Origin: Rhizophlyctis rosea
Taxonomy: Eukaryota; Chytridiomycota; Chytridiomycetes; Rhizophlyctidales; Rhizophlyctidaceae
Direction of reading: 5' to 3'
Length of the DNA: 64,000 nt
NCBI GenBank assembly: GCA_027596075.1
Contig: JADGJC010000039.1
Location: 124,001 to 188,000, forward strand
The translations under genes and the position numbers were made by a program. This document shows positions 23,167 through 36,600 of the stretch, one piece after another (positions within the stretch are counted from its first letter, which is position 1; the number at the start of each line of letters is the position of its first letter). The notes under the pieces were generated by a model, which did no database searches, was not told the origin of the DNA, and saw only the letters and a program-made list of their open reading frames with translations.

Positions 23167-23513
23167 CCTCTGTTATCTCAATCCTTCGCGTGTTGAGAAT
23201 TACAATATCAGTTTCAAGATGAGGCTGAGAATGTGCCATGCTAAGGCAGGAAGTCTGCAAGTGCCATGTGATGGAGTTGAGAGGACTTCGAAGTCTGGTC
23301 TCTCTGGGCCAACGTGGCGCAGGACCCAACTCACGTTTGCTTACGGGACCCGATCTGGAACTTGTTCGCGTGTTTCTCTCCAAACCCCCATAGCCACGCA
23401 AAAATATCAATGTCAAAAGTCGAACAACAAATCTTATTAAGCGGGCTCGTCCAGCTTACGCTGGAGTGGGTAAAGTCAGTTTATGAAAGAGACAAGTAAA
23501 CCTTTGCTCGGAA
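23167..23513. promoter_or_regulatory. Bidirectional spacer, MPO1-like / glucosyltransferase
   Basis: 347 bp between divergent start codons. Two overlapping short ORFs here have no coding features. Promoter content is inferred only from gene orientation. Confidence 0.45.
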
Positions 23514-26500
23514 ATGTCAGCTGTGGAACTCGTTTCCATAAACCTTCCCTCCCATGACTTGGCCGAAAGTTCTGCATCTCATTCACCTCATTCGGTCCAA
23601 GACATTGCCGCAACCGCCCACGTAGATGCAACCGACGGGCGAGTGTCTTTGAGCAATATCTCACTCCCCCCAGGATATGAGCAGGCAGTACAAGAATATG
23701 ACGACAGACCAGTGCCCTCAAGCTCCTACCATGACCTCTTTCAAACCGTCCCGCCGCAACTTGAGAATGGCGCAACTGTGGCACCAGCTCAGTACCCACC
23801 ATCCCATACGACAATAACACCCATATTAGACGTACCTAGATTAAACATCGTAATACAAATCGTAGGAAGTAGAGGGGATGTTCAGCCTTTTTTGGCCCTT
23901 GCCAAAGAGCTGCAAACCTACGGTCATAGGTAGGCGTTCACATCATTACACTATGAGGAGCCAGCACTCATGAGACGGGATCCACCATCATTCATCCTAG
24001 AGTTCGTATAGCTACACATGAAACCTTCCGGGATTGGGTACTTCGGAATCAAGTAGAATTCTATCCAATTGGCGGTGATCCAGCTGCCCTCATGGCCTTC
24101 ATGGTCGAGAATAAAGGCCTGATTCCCAAATGGGAATCCGTGGCAAAGGGTGACATTGGCAAGAAGAGGAAGATGATTGCAGAGATTTGTGAAGGCTGTT
24201 GGAAGAGTTGCATTGATCCTGATCAACAGACTGGTGAGACTTCATCTTCAGATACCCGGTTCAGTCATACACGGCATGACTTTGTTGTCAGGTCAGCATT
24301 TCCAGGCGCACGTAATCATGGCAAATCCTCCATCCTTTGGTCATATTCACTGTGCTGAGAAGCTTGCCATACCACTGCACATGTCATTTACAATGGTTCG
24401 TACTTCGCTCTTGGGCATTCCGGGGCCATCTGTGATGTGTAAATTCACCGTCCACTACAGCCATGGGTTCCAACCATCTCCTTCCCACATCCTCTCACAA
24501 ACATCGATCACAGCAAAGAGGTCCGCAAGCTCCTCAACAAACTCAGTTACACAGTTGTGGAGCGCTTGACTTGGATGGGAGTGGGAGATGTAGTGAACGA
24601 TTTCAGGCGGAAAGTGCTGAAGATGAGACCATACACCATCCAACAAGCTACGAAATCCGTGTTAGACCTGAAGGTGCCTTGGACATTCTGTTGGAGTCCT
24701 AGTTTGATTCCAAAACCCGTTGATTGGGGAAATCATATAGGTAAGTGGGCAGCTTCATATTTCATTCATATTTTTTCATGCCCTTATGCTAACACTACCT
24801 TTTCGAAAGCTATATCCGGGTTTTACTTCTTAGACCAAGCCACCAATTACACTCCTCCAGACGATCTGCAACAATTTCTCTCATCTGGTGCTCCACCAAT
24901 ATACATAGGCTTTGGGAGCATCACTGGACACGACCCTGTGAAATTCACTGCAACCATCTTGGAGGGGGTCAAAAGTGCTAACGTGAGGGCCATAGTGTCC
25001 AAAGGCTGGATGGGCATGGGAGCAGGCGCTGATGAGGATCCTTGGATCAAGAAGAATGTGTTCTTCATTGGAGGTATGCACATGTTGTGCTTTATCCTTT
25101 CCCCAGACTGTCGTGCTTCAACTCACATGCTGCTTTCCACCTAGACTGCCCACACGACTGGCTATTCAAGCATGTGGACGCAGTTTGCCACCATGGCGGT
25201 GCTGGGACTTTGAGTGCCGGGTTGAGATGTGGAAAGCCTACCATTGTTGTTCCGTTCTTTGGGGATCAATTCTTTTGGGGTGCCATGGTTTACAGGGTAA
25301 GAAATTGTGCTCAGATAATGCCACTTCAGGAACGATTGTACCTAGTTCCGGCGATCTCACAACACTCATGTATGCAACTCCCACCCCTGCAGATGAAAGC
25401 CGGCCCCCTCCCCCTCCCCGCAACAGAACTAACATCCCCCAAACTCGGTACCGCAATCACCACCGCCCTCTCCCCCGAAACCCGCCAAATAGCCCTCCAA
25501 ATAGCCTCCCAAATGGCCGCCGAAAACGGTGTCCGCAACGGCGTCGCATCCTTCCACTCCTCCCTCCCCTGGTCCGCCCTAACCAGCGACATCAACAAAA
25601 CCCACGCCGCATCACTCTCCATACCTAAACTGAAGATCCAAGTCTCCCGGAACGTGGCGCAGGTGCTGGCGTGTGCTGGTGTGTTGGCTGAAGAGGATTT
25701 TAGGAAGTTGGCGACGAGGAAGTGGTATATTCCGAGTGATCATGATGGGGTGCCGGGGACCGCGGCGATTAGGACGTTGGGTGAGGCGCTTAGTTATTTG
25801 ATTACCAAACCTGCGAAGAAAGCCCGAAAAGCTGGGGCGAAAGGGTTTGGCACCCTTGGTGCTTCTTGGTTCGCTTTTGTGGGCTTCATCATCGCTCTTC
25901 TGTATCTCTGTTGGTGGCCATACGAAGGTGTGTTGCATTTCTTTTTCAAAGTCTGTCGTGCCTGAATCAGGTTGAAGAATCGCACAAGAAATGGGAATTT
26001 AATCAACGGACTCGCAACTCACAATGTGCCCCCTTTCTTTTTGGCCTCATACAGCCTGCTACTACACCTACAACGAACTAGCCGACGCAGTCGCTCGCCT
26101 CCCCTCCCTCTACGACCGCTACTCCCAACCCCCCCGCCTCCCAATAATAACTGGCCTCGCCACCGGCTTCATCGAAGGCTGCAAAGACATCTGGTGGGGC
26201 ATCAGCGGTGTAGCCGACCTAATCCTCACTCCCCTAACCTACACCAAAAAACACAACGCATGGGTTGGCTGGACTCTCGGCTTCCTCATCGGCATCCTCC
26301 ACTGTTTCCTCAAACCCTTTGGTGGCGTATTACGAGGCGTGGGATGTTGGTTCAAAGGATCAGTACGACAGGTATTGAAACGGAAACAGCCGAAGAAGAT
26401 TAAGGAAGGAGGGTTGGGTGTTACGGTTCCGAAGAAGAAGAAGAAGGGGTGGGCGTTTTGGAGGAAGCCGGGCAGGGAGATTTCAGCTGATTGGGTGGAT

Positions 26501-26608
26501 GTTGCTAGTCAAGTTAGTGGGTACGATAGAGCAGAATGTGAACGCATAGTGATGGAGGTAAACCAAGCGCTAGAAAGAAGACGGAACGAACATTGGTGGA
26601 GACGATAG
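23514..26608 (+). CDS. Sterol 3-beta-glucosyltransferase-like GT1 enzyme
   Basis: UDP-sugar-dependent glycosyltransferase of the ATG26/UGT80 type. Eight exons: 23514-23929, 24001-24233, 24292-24395, 24461-24740, 24810-25073, 25145-25296, 25393-25927 and 26055-26608 (845 residues). The N-terminal Rossmann start [19 protein letters not shown] lies near residue 118. The donor-sugar motif is [19 protein letters not shown], followed by [11 protein letters not shown]. The N-terminus is disordered and lacks the GRAM and PH domains of yeast Atg26, so it resembles the shorter UGT80-like group. A hydrophobic stretch ([17 protein letters not shown]) follows the catalytic region, and the C-terminal extension ends in a basic region rich in Lys and Trp. 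The acceptor lipid is inferred, not shown. Confidence 0.88.
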
Positions 26609-26806
26609 ATCTTAGACTCCTTCCAAACGCATTTGCATTCATCAGCAAAAAGCAAAAAAAAAACGCAAAAAAGGCAATGTATTTATACAATGCAAGCCTG
26701 TTCCCCCCTCATGTGCAATTATCATCGTCATCATCGTCGTCCGTTCGCCTTGTATCCAAAATATGTGTGATTATACGCTATTAAGTCTGTTGCAACTAAG
26801 TACGAA

Positions 26807-29800
26807 TTAATTTCTGCCTTGACTCATTTGTAAGAGGATGAGCGCAGTATCGACAGTGTCGTCCCGGTTTGCTGAGTCGGCCATGGAAGGATGGTCTTGC
26901 CAGTCCGTTGAGCTGATGGATGGGGGGAGACGGGATTGTGGAGGTGTGTAGGTAACGGACTGCGGGGGATTGGCTGCCGAGGAACGTTGGACTGTCGAGC
27001 TTGCGGGTGGAGCGGGTTGGGGAAGTGGTTGCGCGAAATTAGTGGTGAAATGTGGTACGGACGTGGAGTATATCTGGGATCCTGTCGATCCGGTGGGTTG
27101 GTTGGTGTTTGCGTAGGTTTGTGGTTGGGGTATGCCAAAATTCGACGTCGGTGGAGCTGCGCGGCGTACTTTCTAAAATATGAGTTGCAACAGGATGAGT
27201 CAGCCACCATTATGCTTCCAACTCTCATTGGTCGTTCCCATTTTGCACAACCTACATCTAGCCAATGCACAAGCTTCCAGTCTTTCCTCACCTGACGCTT
27301 GGGTGGATACAATCCTTCCGCCGGTCTAGGGGCACTGACTGGCAATTGTGGGTATGCTGACGCAGATCTCCTCTTCAGATCTGATGGATGCTCCGCCAAT
27401 GGCGCAATGGGCGTCGATGAGTGAGGAATCTGGCTGACTGGCACGTAGAACTGTTCGTTGATGTGCGGCGACGTAGAGGCAGGCGTGGACTGTGCTTTTG
27501 TTGACGGATTGGTAATCCCACTTTGTGGTGGGCGCCTGTGTGCGGGAGACCCTTGTTTGGGCTCGAAGGTATGCGGAACGGTTGACTGAGGTAGTGAGGA
27601 CTGGTTGCCGTAATTAGGATGTCGCCTTTCCGGGCGTACGGGACGGCTCACCTCCCGAATTTGCGCTGTACCCTGCCAATCCATCTCAATCGACTTTGGT
27701 TCATCCCCATGATGACTTCCCCCATCCGATTGCTGCATGCCCGGCGCAGGTCCCCGCGTTCCGTCCGCCCATCGCCCACTCTCTTCACGTGAGGGTACCA
27801 GTCCATCCCGCGCTGCCGCTCCGGTATGTGTTTTTGCATCCTTGTCCGTTGTATTGGGAGACGTTGGCGTATTTTGCTGAGCAGACTGCTCACGAGTTCT
27901 TCCTTGGATTACACCCTTCGAGCTTTCATCGCACGCAATGGGTGTCGAGGATTTTTGCGCCGAAAAGGACCCTTTTGAATTGGCATCCTGCACCTCGGCG
28001 CCCTGAAGTAAAGCGGAGCGAGTTTGAGGAACTTCTCCTGTGAGAAAGGCCACACCGTAGTCGGTTTTGGGTGTCGGACGACGAGGCGGCTTGCCGCTGG
28101 CGGAGCCGCTTGATGGTAGGCTTCTTGCCGGAGGTGATTTTCTCTTCTTGGCAGAATCGGTCTGCGAAGGTGTTCCCGGGACCTCAGGAGACTTGCGCGG
28201 TAGAGCTTCAGGATTTTGTGTGGCTATCACTCCACCGGGCGCTTGTTTTGGCTTTGAGCTTCTTACGATGTTGGCGACCTCCATTGCCGAATCTGACGTG
28301 ATGGATCCAGCAACAATCTGCGACTCCCCCGCACCGGATCCGCCTTCTCTTGTTGCATTGCTTGTTGGGGGGCTACCCAGTAACCGGGCCTTCTTCAGTG
28401 TTGGTCCCTCGGTACCCTCGCCCGGAGATGTACTTCCTCGCGTTTGATTGTCATCTGCTGTCGCCTCCGTCTTCACCCTCCTTTCATCAGCTGTTGAAGC
28501 AGATCCTTGCACGGCTCCTGCTTCGGAAGTTTCTCCGCATACAGAGCTCTTGATGCGAACCGATGCTGCGCCTTCCGCCAGTGGTTCACCCTCGTGCTTC
28601 GGGGTCAGTTCTGTATTAATTTCCACGATCGGCTCGGCTAGGTGATATATTCCGTCCGTGAGTAGCAATTGCTTCATGCCAAGGTGAAAAAGGGCATGTC
28701 AATATTTGAAGAACTACTTCAAAACACCAATTTGCGTTACCTTTGCCCGCACACCTTTCTCAAGTGCGTACTTGAATAAGCTTTCGAAGTCCGAGATTTC
28801 TGGTGAAGTGTACTGAATTTTGATAACATTCAGTTGACATCAATCTTTGCTGACGCGAGATACACGATGGCCTGCTGACTCTTACATCATAATGCTCCAA
28901 CAACACCTTCATCATTCGATCCTTGATATCCCGGTTTTTAAGACCTTTGGATCCCTAGAGAGAACACCGTGAATTCGACGTTTCGTTTCACTTTGTTTTC
29001 TTCGAAGCAGCAGCCGGCTTCAGAAGACGACGACACCATGTTACTTACAGCAGCGCGAAGCACATCTAGTTGCCAATGGGGATCACAATCAGTACATATA
29101 TTCAAGAGTTCGACCAGTTTTCCAGATTCATACCTCTACAAGCAGCGCAGCCGGATAGGGTGAAAGGGAGGAGGTCGATCGATCAGCATCCGACCAACGA
29201 TGGAAAAGCAACACCTCAAGAACTCACATGCTGTATCTCTTGGGTGCGCAAAAAATGAAAAGTGACAGTTAGCCCTACTTCCATCGCATCCAAAGCCAGA
29301 CCTCAGTACGGATCGATAGCAAACGATAACCCTCAAAAACTCACTTCATACGTAGAGATCAAGTCATCGATCTGTTCCGCTCTGCTCTTCGTCGGCGGTC
29401 CATCGTCAACGCTGTCCTTCCGTCTTCTTGTGCTCGAATTCATCATTGGCGAGATTGGGGATGGGGAAGAAGTCGATGTAGATTGTCTTCGCCGTGCTCG
29501 CTTGCCGCTGGCGGGCGAAGCGGCATGATCGATCGGGGCGGAGATGGCAAGGGGAGGGAGGGGTGGTGGTGGACAATTCCGTCGGGTCTGGTCGGTGCTT
29601 TCGCGTGCGATGAGTTGTTCTGCCGCGGGTGGTGTTGTGGTTGGCTCGGAAAGCCGGAGATTTGCGTCTTGAGACAGCTTGATAGCTTTGGAAGGAAAGC
29701 TGTTAGAGGTGCGATTCAAATTACTGTGGTCACCATTGTCCGGCAGCACTTACGTCGATTCAAGCGCTGTTGCCCTTCTTCCTTGTACTTTACTCTGAAG

Positions 29801-29944
29801 GTGTGTCCAGAACTCTGAGATGGTGCCTTGTACAAGCAGTTAGAGGTGTTGACTTGCGAATGATGTTTTGAAAGCGCGTACCTGTCGCGTGGGGCTCCCA
29901 GGAATATCGGACGATTCTGATGAGCCCTCTACACTCGGACTCAT
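26807..29944 (-). CDS. Low-complexity Pro/Ser-rich protein, function unknown
   Basis: Exons 29882-29944, 29754-29826, 29345-29685, (candidate 9 nt exon 29228-29236), 29049-29135, 28886-28954, 28741-28812, 27292-28671 and 26807-27172, about 819 residues. The only ordered-looking region is in the small exons: RYESGKLVELLNICTD, WQLDVLRAA, NRDIKDRMMKVLLEHYD, then FESLFKYALEKGVRAKQLL. A long disordered region rich in Pro, Ser, Thr and Lys follows. A terminal intron (27173-27291) is favoured because splicing ends the protein in DTVDTALILLQMSQ rather than in a frame of random composition. I do not recognise the family; a nuclear scaffold or regulator is a guess. It is divergent from the TPR-like gene. 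Confidence 0.65.
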
Positions 29945-30376
29945 CGGCAGCCTCGAGTCACGCGCAAGCTTCACAGAAAGAGAATGGAAAGGGTTGAAAG
30001 AGGGTTCCGCTTATTGCCAGCTTGCTTATCCACCAAGTCAGGATGTGTGCCATGTACAGATTGAAGTGAGATGAAGCAAGCAAAGCAAAAACGCGGGGGG
30101 GGGGGACCCGAGGGAAGACAAAAGAGGGTCGGCCAGCAGAAGGGAAAAGCATCGCACAATGAAGCCAATTTCACGAAGCGCGTGGTCCATAATCAGGGCC
30201 CAGAAGGGAACCAGCCGATCGTTGTGGCTTGCGGGACGCGACACTCTTGTCTGCCCGTTCAAACCTTCACCACGGGTCCTTGTTTTTGCCAAAGGTTGGA
30301 AACTTCAAATTCAGTAGTCTTGAAGGAGATATAAGGAGAAAGACACCTCAGCTCTCACAAGCAGCTCTAGGTCAAA
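29945..30376. promoter_or_regulatory. Bidirectional spacer with an 11-G run
   Basis: 432 bp between divergent start codons. A run of 11 G sits at 30095-30105. Small ORFs inside have no coding features. Confidence 0.45.
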
Positions 30377-31070
30377 ATGACAGATTTCAGCGACTATGAA
30401 ACGTTCAGGTATTCACCAAATTCTACATGAGTCACTGCATCGACTGCACTCTTATGCCCTCCACGCTTTTACCCTACAAAAAGACCCACAATGACCCGCG
30501 AAGAGGTATTCGAATGGTTTCAACGCAGATTAAACAGACCGCCGGAAGCTTATGACATCTACAAGGTGGGTTCATCCCATGTCCATCCTCTGCTTTTCCT
30601 TCCACTCAACAAGACCCGGTTATGATGTCGAATTTCATCCCTGAACCAGGTCGCAAAAGAGTTCTACCAACTTGGAGCATACTCTCGATCTCTACTATGT
30701 CTGCAACAATACGTATGTGCAGCCAATCAATGATATACCATTGGATAAAACTTCACTCAAGCGATCGCGTGACCAGGTCACACTTCCAGGTGCCGCCCTC
30801 CCCGGCCGCCACCTTCTGGGATATTGTTATCTCAATCTAGGAGAAACGGAACGAGCATTACGGGAGTTCAAGAAGTGTGTCAAAGGTTAGTAGCACTTCA
30901 TCGTGTAGTGCCGCCCGCCCCATATTGGTGTGCTCATTGTGTTGCTTGACGTACTGATGGACGTGTTGTTCTATTGCATGGCAGAAGGGTACCACGATGA
31001 CTGGCAGTTGGTGGTGGAGCTAACAATGGAGATCGAGGCAAAACGTAGGGAGGAGGATGTGAGATTTTGA
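30377..31070 (+). CDS. Small TPR-like helical protein
   Basis: Five exons, 30377-30408, 30484-30565, 30650-30712, 30777-30885 and 30985-31070, give 123 residues. After a short leader (MTDFSDYETFRPTMT), paired helices resemble tetratricopeptide repeats: AYDIYKVAKEFYQLGAYSRS, then RHLLGYCYLNLGETERALRE and FKKCVKEGYHDDWQL. The third intron (30713-30776) is required, because the unspliced frame stops at 30729-30731 and the downstream TPR-like exon lies in another frame. The C-terminus is charged. TPR repeats bind partner proteins; no specific partner can be named. Confidence 0.75.
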
Positions 31071-31265
31071 TGAACAGGCGGACGGGAGGATGGTGTAATT
31101 GCAAATTTGTAAAGTAGTCAGTCAGGCATGTCGGAAGGGCAACACCTTTACTGTACATGAGAAGTACCAAAAAGTGATCCTAGCATTGGGATGCGTATAA
31201 ACAATTAATTGCTACATATGCTACTACAAATCAAATCTACATATCTATATACCAAAAACAAACCC

Positions 31266-33049
31266 TCACAACTCCTCCTTCTTCACTCCATCTACCAAAG
31301 TTCTCACCCGACTTCTATAATCATCCCAACTAATATAACACCCTACCAACCTCCGATACCCCGTAAACGCCGCCCTCCCATGCAACACGCGCCAATTATC
31401 CACCATAACCGCCCTACCAGGCCTCAACGCAACCCAAAGCTCGTTCGACGGGTCCCTCAGCAGCCGCGTATATTGCGAAAGCGCATGATAAAACGCCGGC
31501 ACATCACTCGGCGAGAACTGCTTCCCTTGCAGCGAGTGCGGGGACAAGACACTCCGGTCGTCGTTGTTGTATCGTACGCGCATTAGGGAGGAGGGATTTG
31601 CTGGGTCGTGTTCTAGGATTGTGAATGGGGCTGAGGGGGTGATGTGGATGCCTTCGTCTCCGGCACAGTGGGCGGTGAGGGGGAAGCGGGAGAGGATTTC
31701 GTATGCTTGCGGGTCTGTTTCTTTCAATTGGATGGCGGCGTTGAAGGCATCTACGTAAAGAGATTGACCACCGGTCCCGTTATGTGCTAGAAGATGGAAC
31801 AGCTGCAATCTGCAACAGGTGTCAGCTGCTGTTCAAAAACATCAAGATATTGAATTCCCACATACCCTATAGGTTCTGTAAAGTACGACGTGTCTGTATG
31901 CCCCGGAAGCGCTATTGTCGTGTAAGCTGTATCACCGTGTTCCATGTTTGGTGTAAAGTCCCAAAATCCACCATAATGGGTATGCCGAATGAATGCCACA
32001 CGCTTAGCAAGCTCCTCCGTGGCCTCAGGCGTGGCTGGAGTTCCATCTACAAATCCAATTCCGTATGTATCCTGTCTCGAGAAAAATCATAAGTCGCCTG
32101 ATCTCAACAATACCTCCAACGGTGACTGCTTACAATATGCCTCAGCCATTCCGCTAACCCTGCATCGCTCTTCATAACATCATCGTACTGGACTATTGGC
32201 AGAGAGTCGGCAATGGATGCTCCCCATAGCTGCCTTGGTCTAAAACCTCCAGGTTAATCTACCTCCTCACACAGGGAAATGAACGCATATTCACCGTACC
32301 TGGTAGTCCTGGATACATCCAACTTAGGGTTATATGAATGCGTCCGCAGCCAGGAAAGCTTATATGTACTCTCATGATTATCATTCGCCCATTTTATCCG
32401 TAAAGATTCACCAGATTCCGTGATTTGCATGCTGAGCGGGCGAATGTTGATGGGTATCTTTGACGTGTCAAACAGACGTTGTTTGGTTACTGCGTGGAAA
32501 CAGGCGGGGCATCGACAATGGTCTCGTAGCCAAATGCCATGACTACATGGAAGATTGGTTAGACCGCTCACCGCGTATAAATCCGACGTATTTAGGAGCA
32601 CTTACAAGGATGTTTTCGCCCCATCTGGAAACTGAACGGCTACAGTGCCATCAGATTGAAACAATGCCGTTGTCTCAGTCGGACGTTCTACTGAATGCTG
32701 TGCACGATTAAAGGTATAAGCAGAAGGCCTCTCATTCGACAAAGAGAACGCGAAGTTTACCGTTTGCTCTAAAGCTGCAGCGGACGATATGGGTTTGTAC
32801 TGCCCAACCGTAGAAAGTGACGGGAATGCGCTTTTCACACGTGTCGTTATTGCCGGAGCGGGAACTATCCGAGATGATACAGAAGCTTTCTGTAGCCAGA
32901 CCCTGTTGTGGGACGAAGTGAGTGAGCACCTTCCAAATGAGTTGATAAGCAAACACATACACACCCAACAAGTCTTCGTACCTGTCAATGGAGCGCACTT
33001 GTGTGGTTCGGCGAAGAAAAGAGTGGATGGGTCTACTACGGGATGCCAT
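31266..33049 (-). CDS. TMLHE: Trimethyllysine dioxygenase-like (TMLHE/BBOX family)
   Basis: Fe(II)/2-oxoglutarate dioxygenase of carnitine biosynthesis. Exons 32982-33049, 32606-32902, 32300-32542, 32134-32239, 31866-32071 and 31266-31809 give 487 residues. The N-terminal zinc domain has WLRDHCRCPAC (Cys131, 133, 136). The iron triad is His296 and Asp298 in GHTDTSYF plus His450 in NWRVLHGRAAFTGYR. The run FTGYRRLVGCY-xx-DD is closer to TMLHE than to gamma-butyrobetaine hydroxylase. The first exon (MASRSRPIHSFLRR) looks like a mitochondrial presequence, as expected for TMLHE. All phases close. TMLHE is preferred over BBOX, though the CxCxxC zinc site is BBOX-like. Confidence 0.9.
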
Positions 33050-33696
33050 TGTTCGTTGTGTAACTGTGATGGTGACAACTCGAGGAAGTGCCCTATGCGC
33101 GGGTTATATATTGGTGACGTCTGAGCGTCACCAGAAATTTTAGGCCTAGTCCCTTTTGGTTCCAAAAATAGCACAGAACGGAAAGATTTTAGGTCATGGG
33201 GACGTATCGAGGAAACTGGGTTTGTCAGCCAATGACCGTTGGCAGGTGACCGTTAAGCCACTCAAGCATATGAGCCTACCTGCTGCCAATAGTGCTACCT
33301 TGGCGTCGTGGTCCCATTCCCATAGCCTAAGGGGTATTCAGGTGTTCAAAAGGGCAGTTTATTGGAAATTTGGAACTGATGGAAGTGTTGGAACTTGGAA
33401 GGTCAATTTTCATGTGAGGTTGCTGCGCCCCAGCCCGGAACCATGTGGGGCCTCGAGCCCTCGGGGACGTCATGCCGGGGGCCACCTGGGGGCCAACCCC
33501 CCCACGCGTCGCATGCGCCACTTCATCCAGGGTGGGTCAGTGAGTCACACTGACAAAGCACGCGGACACTCCCACAACCCTTTGAACAACCCCTTTGACT
33601 TCAGGACTTCTTCCCTGCCGCTAGGCCTACTTCTTCGTCATCTTACCATTTCGTTTCCCACATATCTCCTCGCGTTAGGCGGCGTTGGCCTCGGAA
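33050..33696. other. Divergent intergenic region, GC-rich patch
   Basis: Between the TMLHE-like and VPS54 starts. A GC-rich patch at about 33420-33510 has near-repeats of gggggcca. The 188-residue ORF at 33156-33722 overlaps the VPS54 start in another frame and looks like chance. Confidence 0.5.
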
Positions 33697-36600
33697 ATGT
33701 ATTCGTCGCCATCTCCCAATAGGGCGAGCGTGCCACGTTCGACGTCTTTGGACTCCTCCCAGACCTTGAACTCGCTGGCTGGCTCCAGTGGCAGCTCCCG
33801 TTTGCCTAAAATTTCACCTTCCACAGAATCGCTCCCCTTAAAGAAAACACAAACAGCCTTCTCAGATAACCCCTTTGAAGAAATCCTTGAGCACGAGCAG
33901 CCATGGACAGTGCGGGATATTGGCAAGAACGCAATTTCGGTAAGACTCTGAAGTGCTTCCCGTGGGGTTATGCAACCAGTAATCCTTTCAAAAAAGGAGA
34001 TACTAACTGAGCGAGTCAAGTAGGGTATCGTCAACGATCCAAATGTACAGGCCAAGACGGGTCCGAAGCCTCTTCCGGGTATGGATAGGCTACCAGTCAT
34101 ACCTCCGACAACAATCCGCAAAGTGAGATTGGAGGAGTTCCAGCCATATATGAACATGTTGGCGGATGTATTTGGCAAATATCAGTTGAATCAGGCGTTA
34201 GGATTGGCGGCAACGGAGGGAACACCTTTACTGGGTGCCCATGACGCACAAACGCCATCTTTCGCGGATCTGGAGGACGTGACGGAGAGTCTCGGGATTT
34301 CTGAAAGGAGTAGAACACGAATCGGACTAACAGCTTCGCAACGGACGCGTATGCTGTCCGTGAATGCACCGCCATTAGAGAACATCCCGTCAGTATTCAT
34401 GCAACCCGATTTCAATCTCGGAAATCCACATATCTTCAAAGTTGTCACCGAGAACCTTGATGTAACAACGGTGGGGAACCCGGACGCCGCAACAAACAAT
34501 AGCACACTCCAGGAAAAGCTCTCGCATAACCTAGATATCGTGGAAGTTCACCTAATCAAAGAAATCTCCCGCCGCTCATCCTCCTTCTTCACCGCCCTCT
34601 CAAACCTGCAAGCACTACATCAAGAAACAGTCACCTGCGTAAATCAGATCAGCGAATTGCGGAGAAAGCTCGGTTACGTATCCAAATCTAGCGCCAAGAA
34701 GAGTTTAGAAGTAGTACGGCTGAAGCGGCGGCGAGGAAATTTGGGCGTTCTATATGGAGGGGTGAAGTTGATATCAGAAGTGCAGCAGACGCAGCCGATG
34801 ATACAGATCTTACTGGGACAAGGAGATTACGTTGGAGCCTTGGATCTCATCGAACAGACGGCGATGGTGTTGCGGGGTTTCGACGTGTATGGGAAGCCCG
34901 GGACGGAAAGTGAAAGCTCGACGCTCGTTGAGGGAGTAAAGCTTGTCCGCAACGCTTCTATCATCCCAACGGCCTTGGATCTCCGCGGAGTACGTTCTTT
35001 GACACATCTGAACGGGCAGCTGGGCGAGATGGTCAAGACTATTGGGCTTGTCATGGAGAACGAGTTCGTGAACATCATTTTGGCGGATATTAGGGAAACG
35101 GTAGCTTTGATGGATGTGAACAAAATATCGACGCGCATTGTACATACGCCTGCGGTTACTTGGATTCGCAACATCTTGGATAACAGATACCGGCTGCAGG
35201 CCGGAACTCCAGCACAGGCGACGAGCGGGGATCACCTTGGGGATGAAGAGAAGCTCAAGGCGCGGCTGCTGCCGCTGGTTTTGGGTTTGCTGCGGATGGA
35301 TAAGCTTGGCAACGGTTTCCAAACGTACAAAGATGCGCTAGTGAAGGAGATTAAAGCGATGGCGAAGAAGGTATGGGAATGCTGGGCATGCCGTGGGAAG
35401 GCCCATTGCTGAGTGACTTTTCCCAGTACTATCCGCCCGCGTCAGCTAGCCCGGAGAGCCTCGCGCCTGCAAGTCCTGGTGTACCGCCTGGTAGTCCCAA
35501 TGTGAAAAGAAAAGAGCAGCAAAGGTTGGCCCATTCTTTGCGCGTACATACATGTGTTCACACGCTCATCCTCCGTCCACAGCACACTAGCCAAGCTCCT
35601 TCGCACCATGACTTTCGACTCCTTCTTTGACCTATTGATCTCCGTCTACATCACCCTCCTGCACATCCTTCAGCGTGTCGCAATCGTCCATGAGCTTGTT
35701 GTACAGATTGTTAAGGAAGCCCAAGAGCGGGGAGTGGTGATTGGAGCCGACACCGTGAAGTATCCCGAAATGGGTACTGAGCAGAAAGCGACGCCGGAGC
35801 ATCCTCACCGACTACGGCGGAAGCAGACCGAAGAAGAGGAAGATGAGTTGGGATCATTCGCAGGGATGCCGTATGAGATGGAAGGAAAGATCCCAGGCCC
35901 CGCTGGTGACGGTGCGGCGGTTACGGTGGAGGGTGGGTCGGACGCGGCGACATCGACGTATGGGCAGATGGTGTCCGAGTCGTCGGATTTGCTGTTTGCG
36001 GCGTCGGATTTGGCGAATGTTCGGTGCGCGAAGTTGATAGGGGTTCGGTCGGAGCAGAACGCGCAGTTGAATCCGAAGGATTTTTACCGTCTGTTTGGGG
36101 CTACGTGGGAGTTTGTTGTTGCTGGGGAGAGCTTGTGTGGGCGGATGTGCTTTGGGTTGAAGGGGACTATGCTTTCGCAGGTGGGTGTTTTGGTCTCTCT
36201 TACCATCAAGGGCAGACACTCACTACCACCACAGGCCAAAGCCTTTATATTCCACTTGCACGAAGAAAAATCGAAACAAATGGCCGTCCTGGTCGAAAAC
36301 GAACAATGGGCTCAAGCCCAAGTACCCGTCGATTTCCAAAACCTCACCAACGACATCGTTTTTGAGCGATTAGCAAAGTTGCCTACCGGGCAGCAGGGTG
36401 ACGAAACTCCCGACGAAAGTGCGGAAAGTCCCGGTCCTTCTTCTTCGCAGGAAGCTACGACACCGAGGGAGAACAGCGAAAAGTTTTTGATGATAGATAA
36501 TCAGAAATATTTTGTGGTTGGGTGTGTGTTGCTTTTGTTGAAGATGCTTACGGAGTATATAAGTTGTGTGGAGTATCTTCCGGCGTTGACGACTGATGTT

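Noticed and set aside
33156..33722. 188-residue plus-strand ORF
   Set aside because: It overlaps the VPS54 start in another frame, has no domain, and spans a GC-rich patch that lowers stop frequency.
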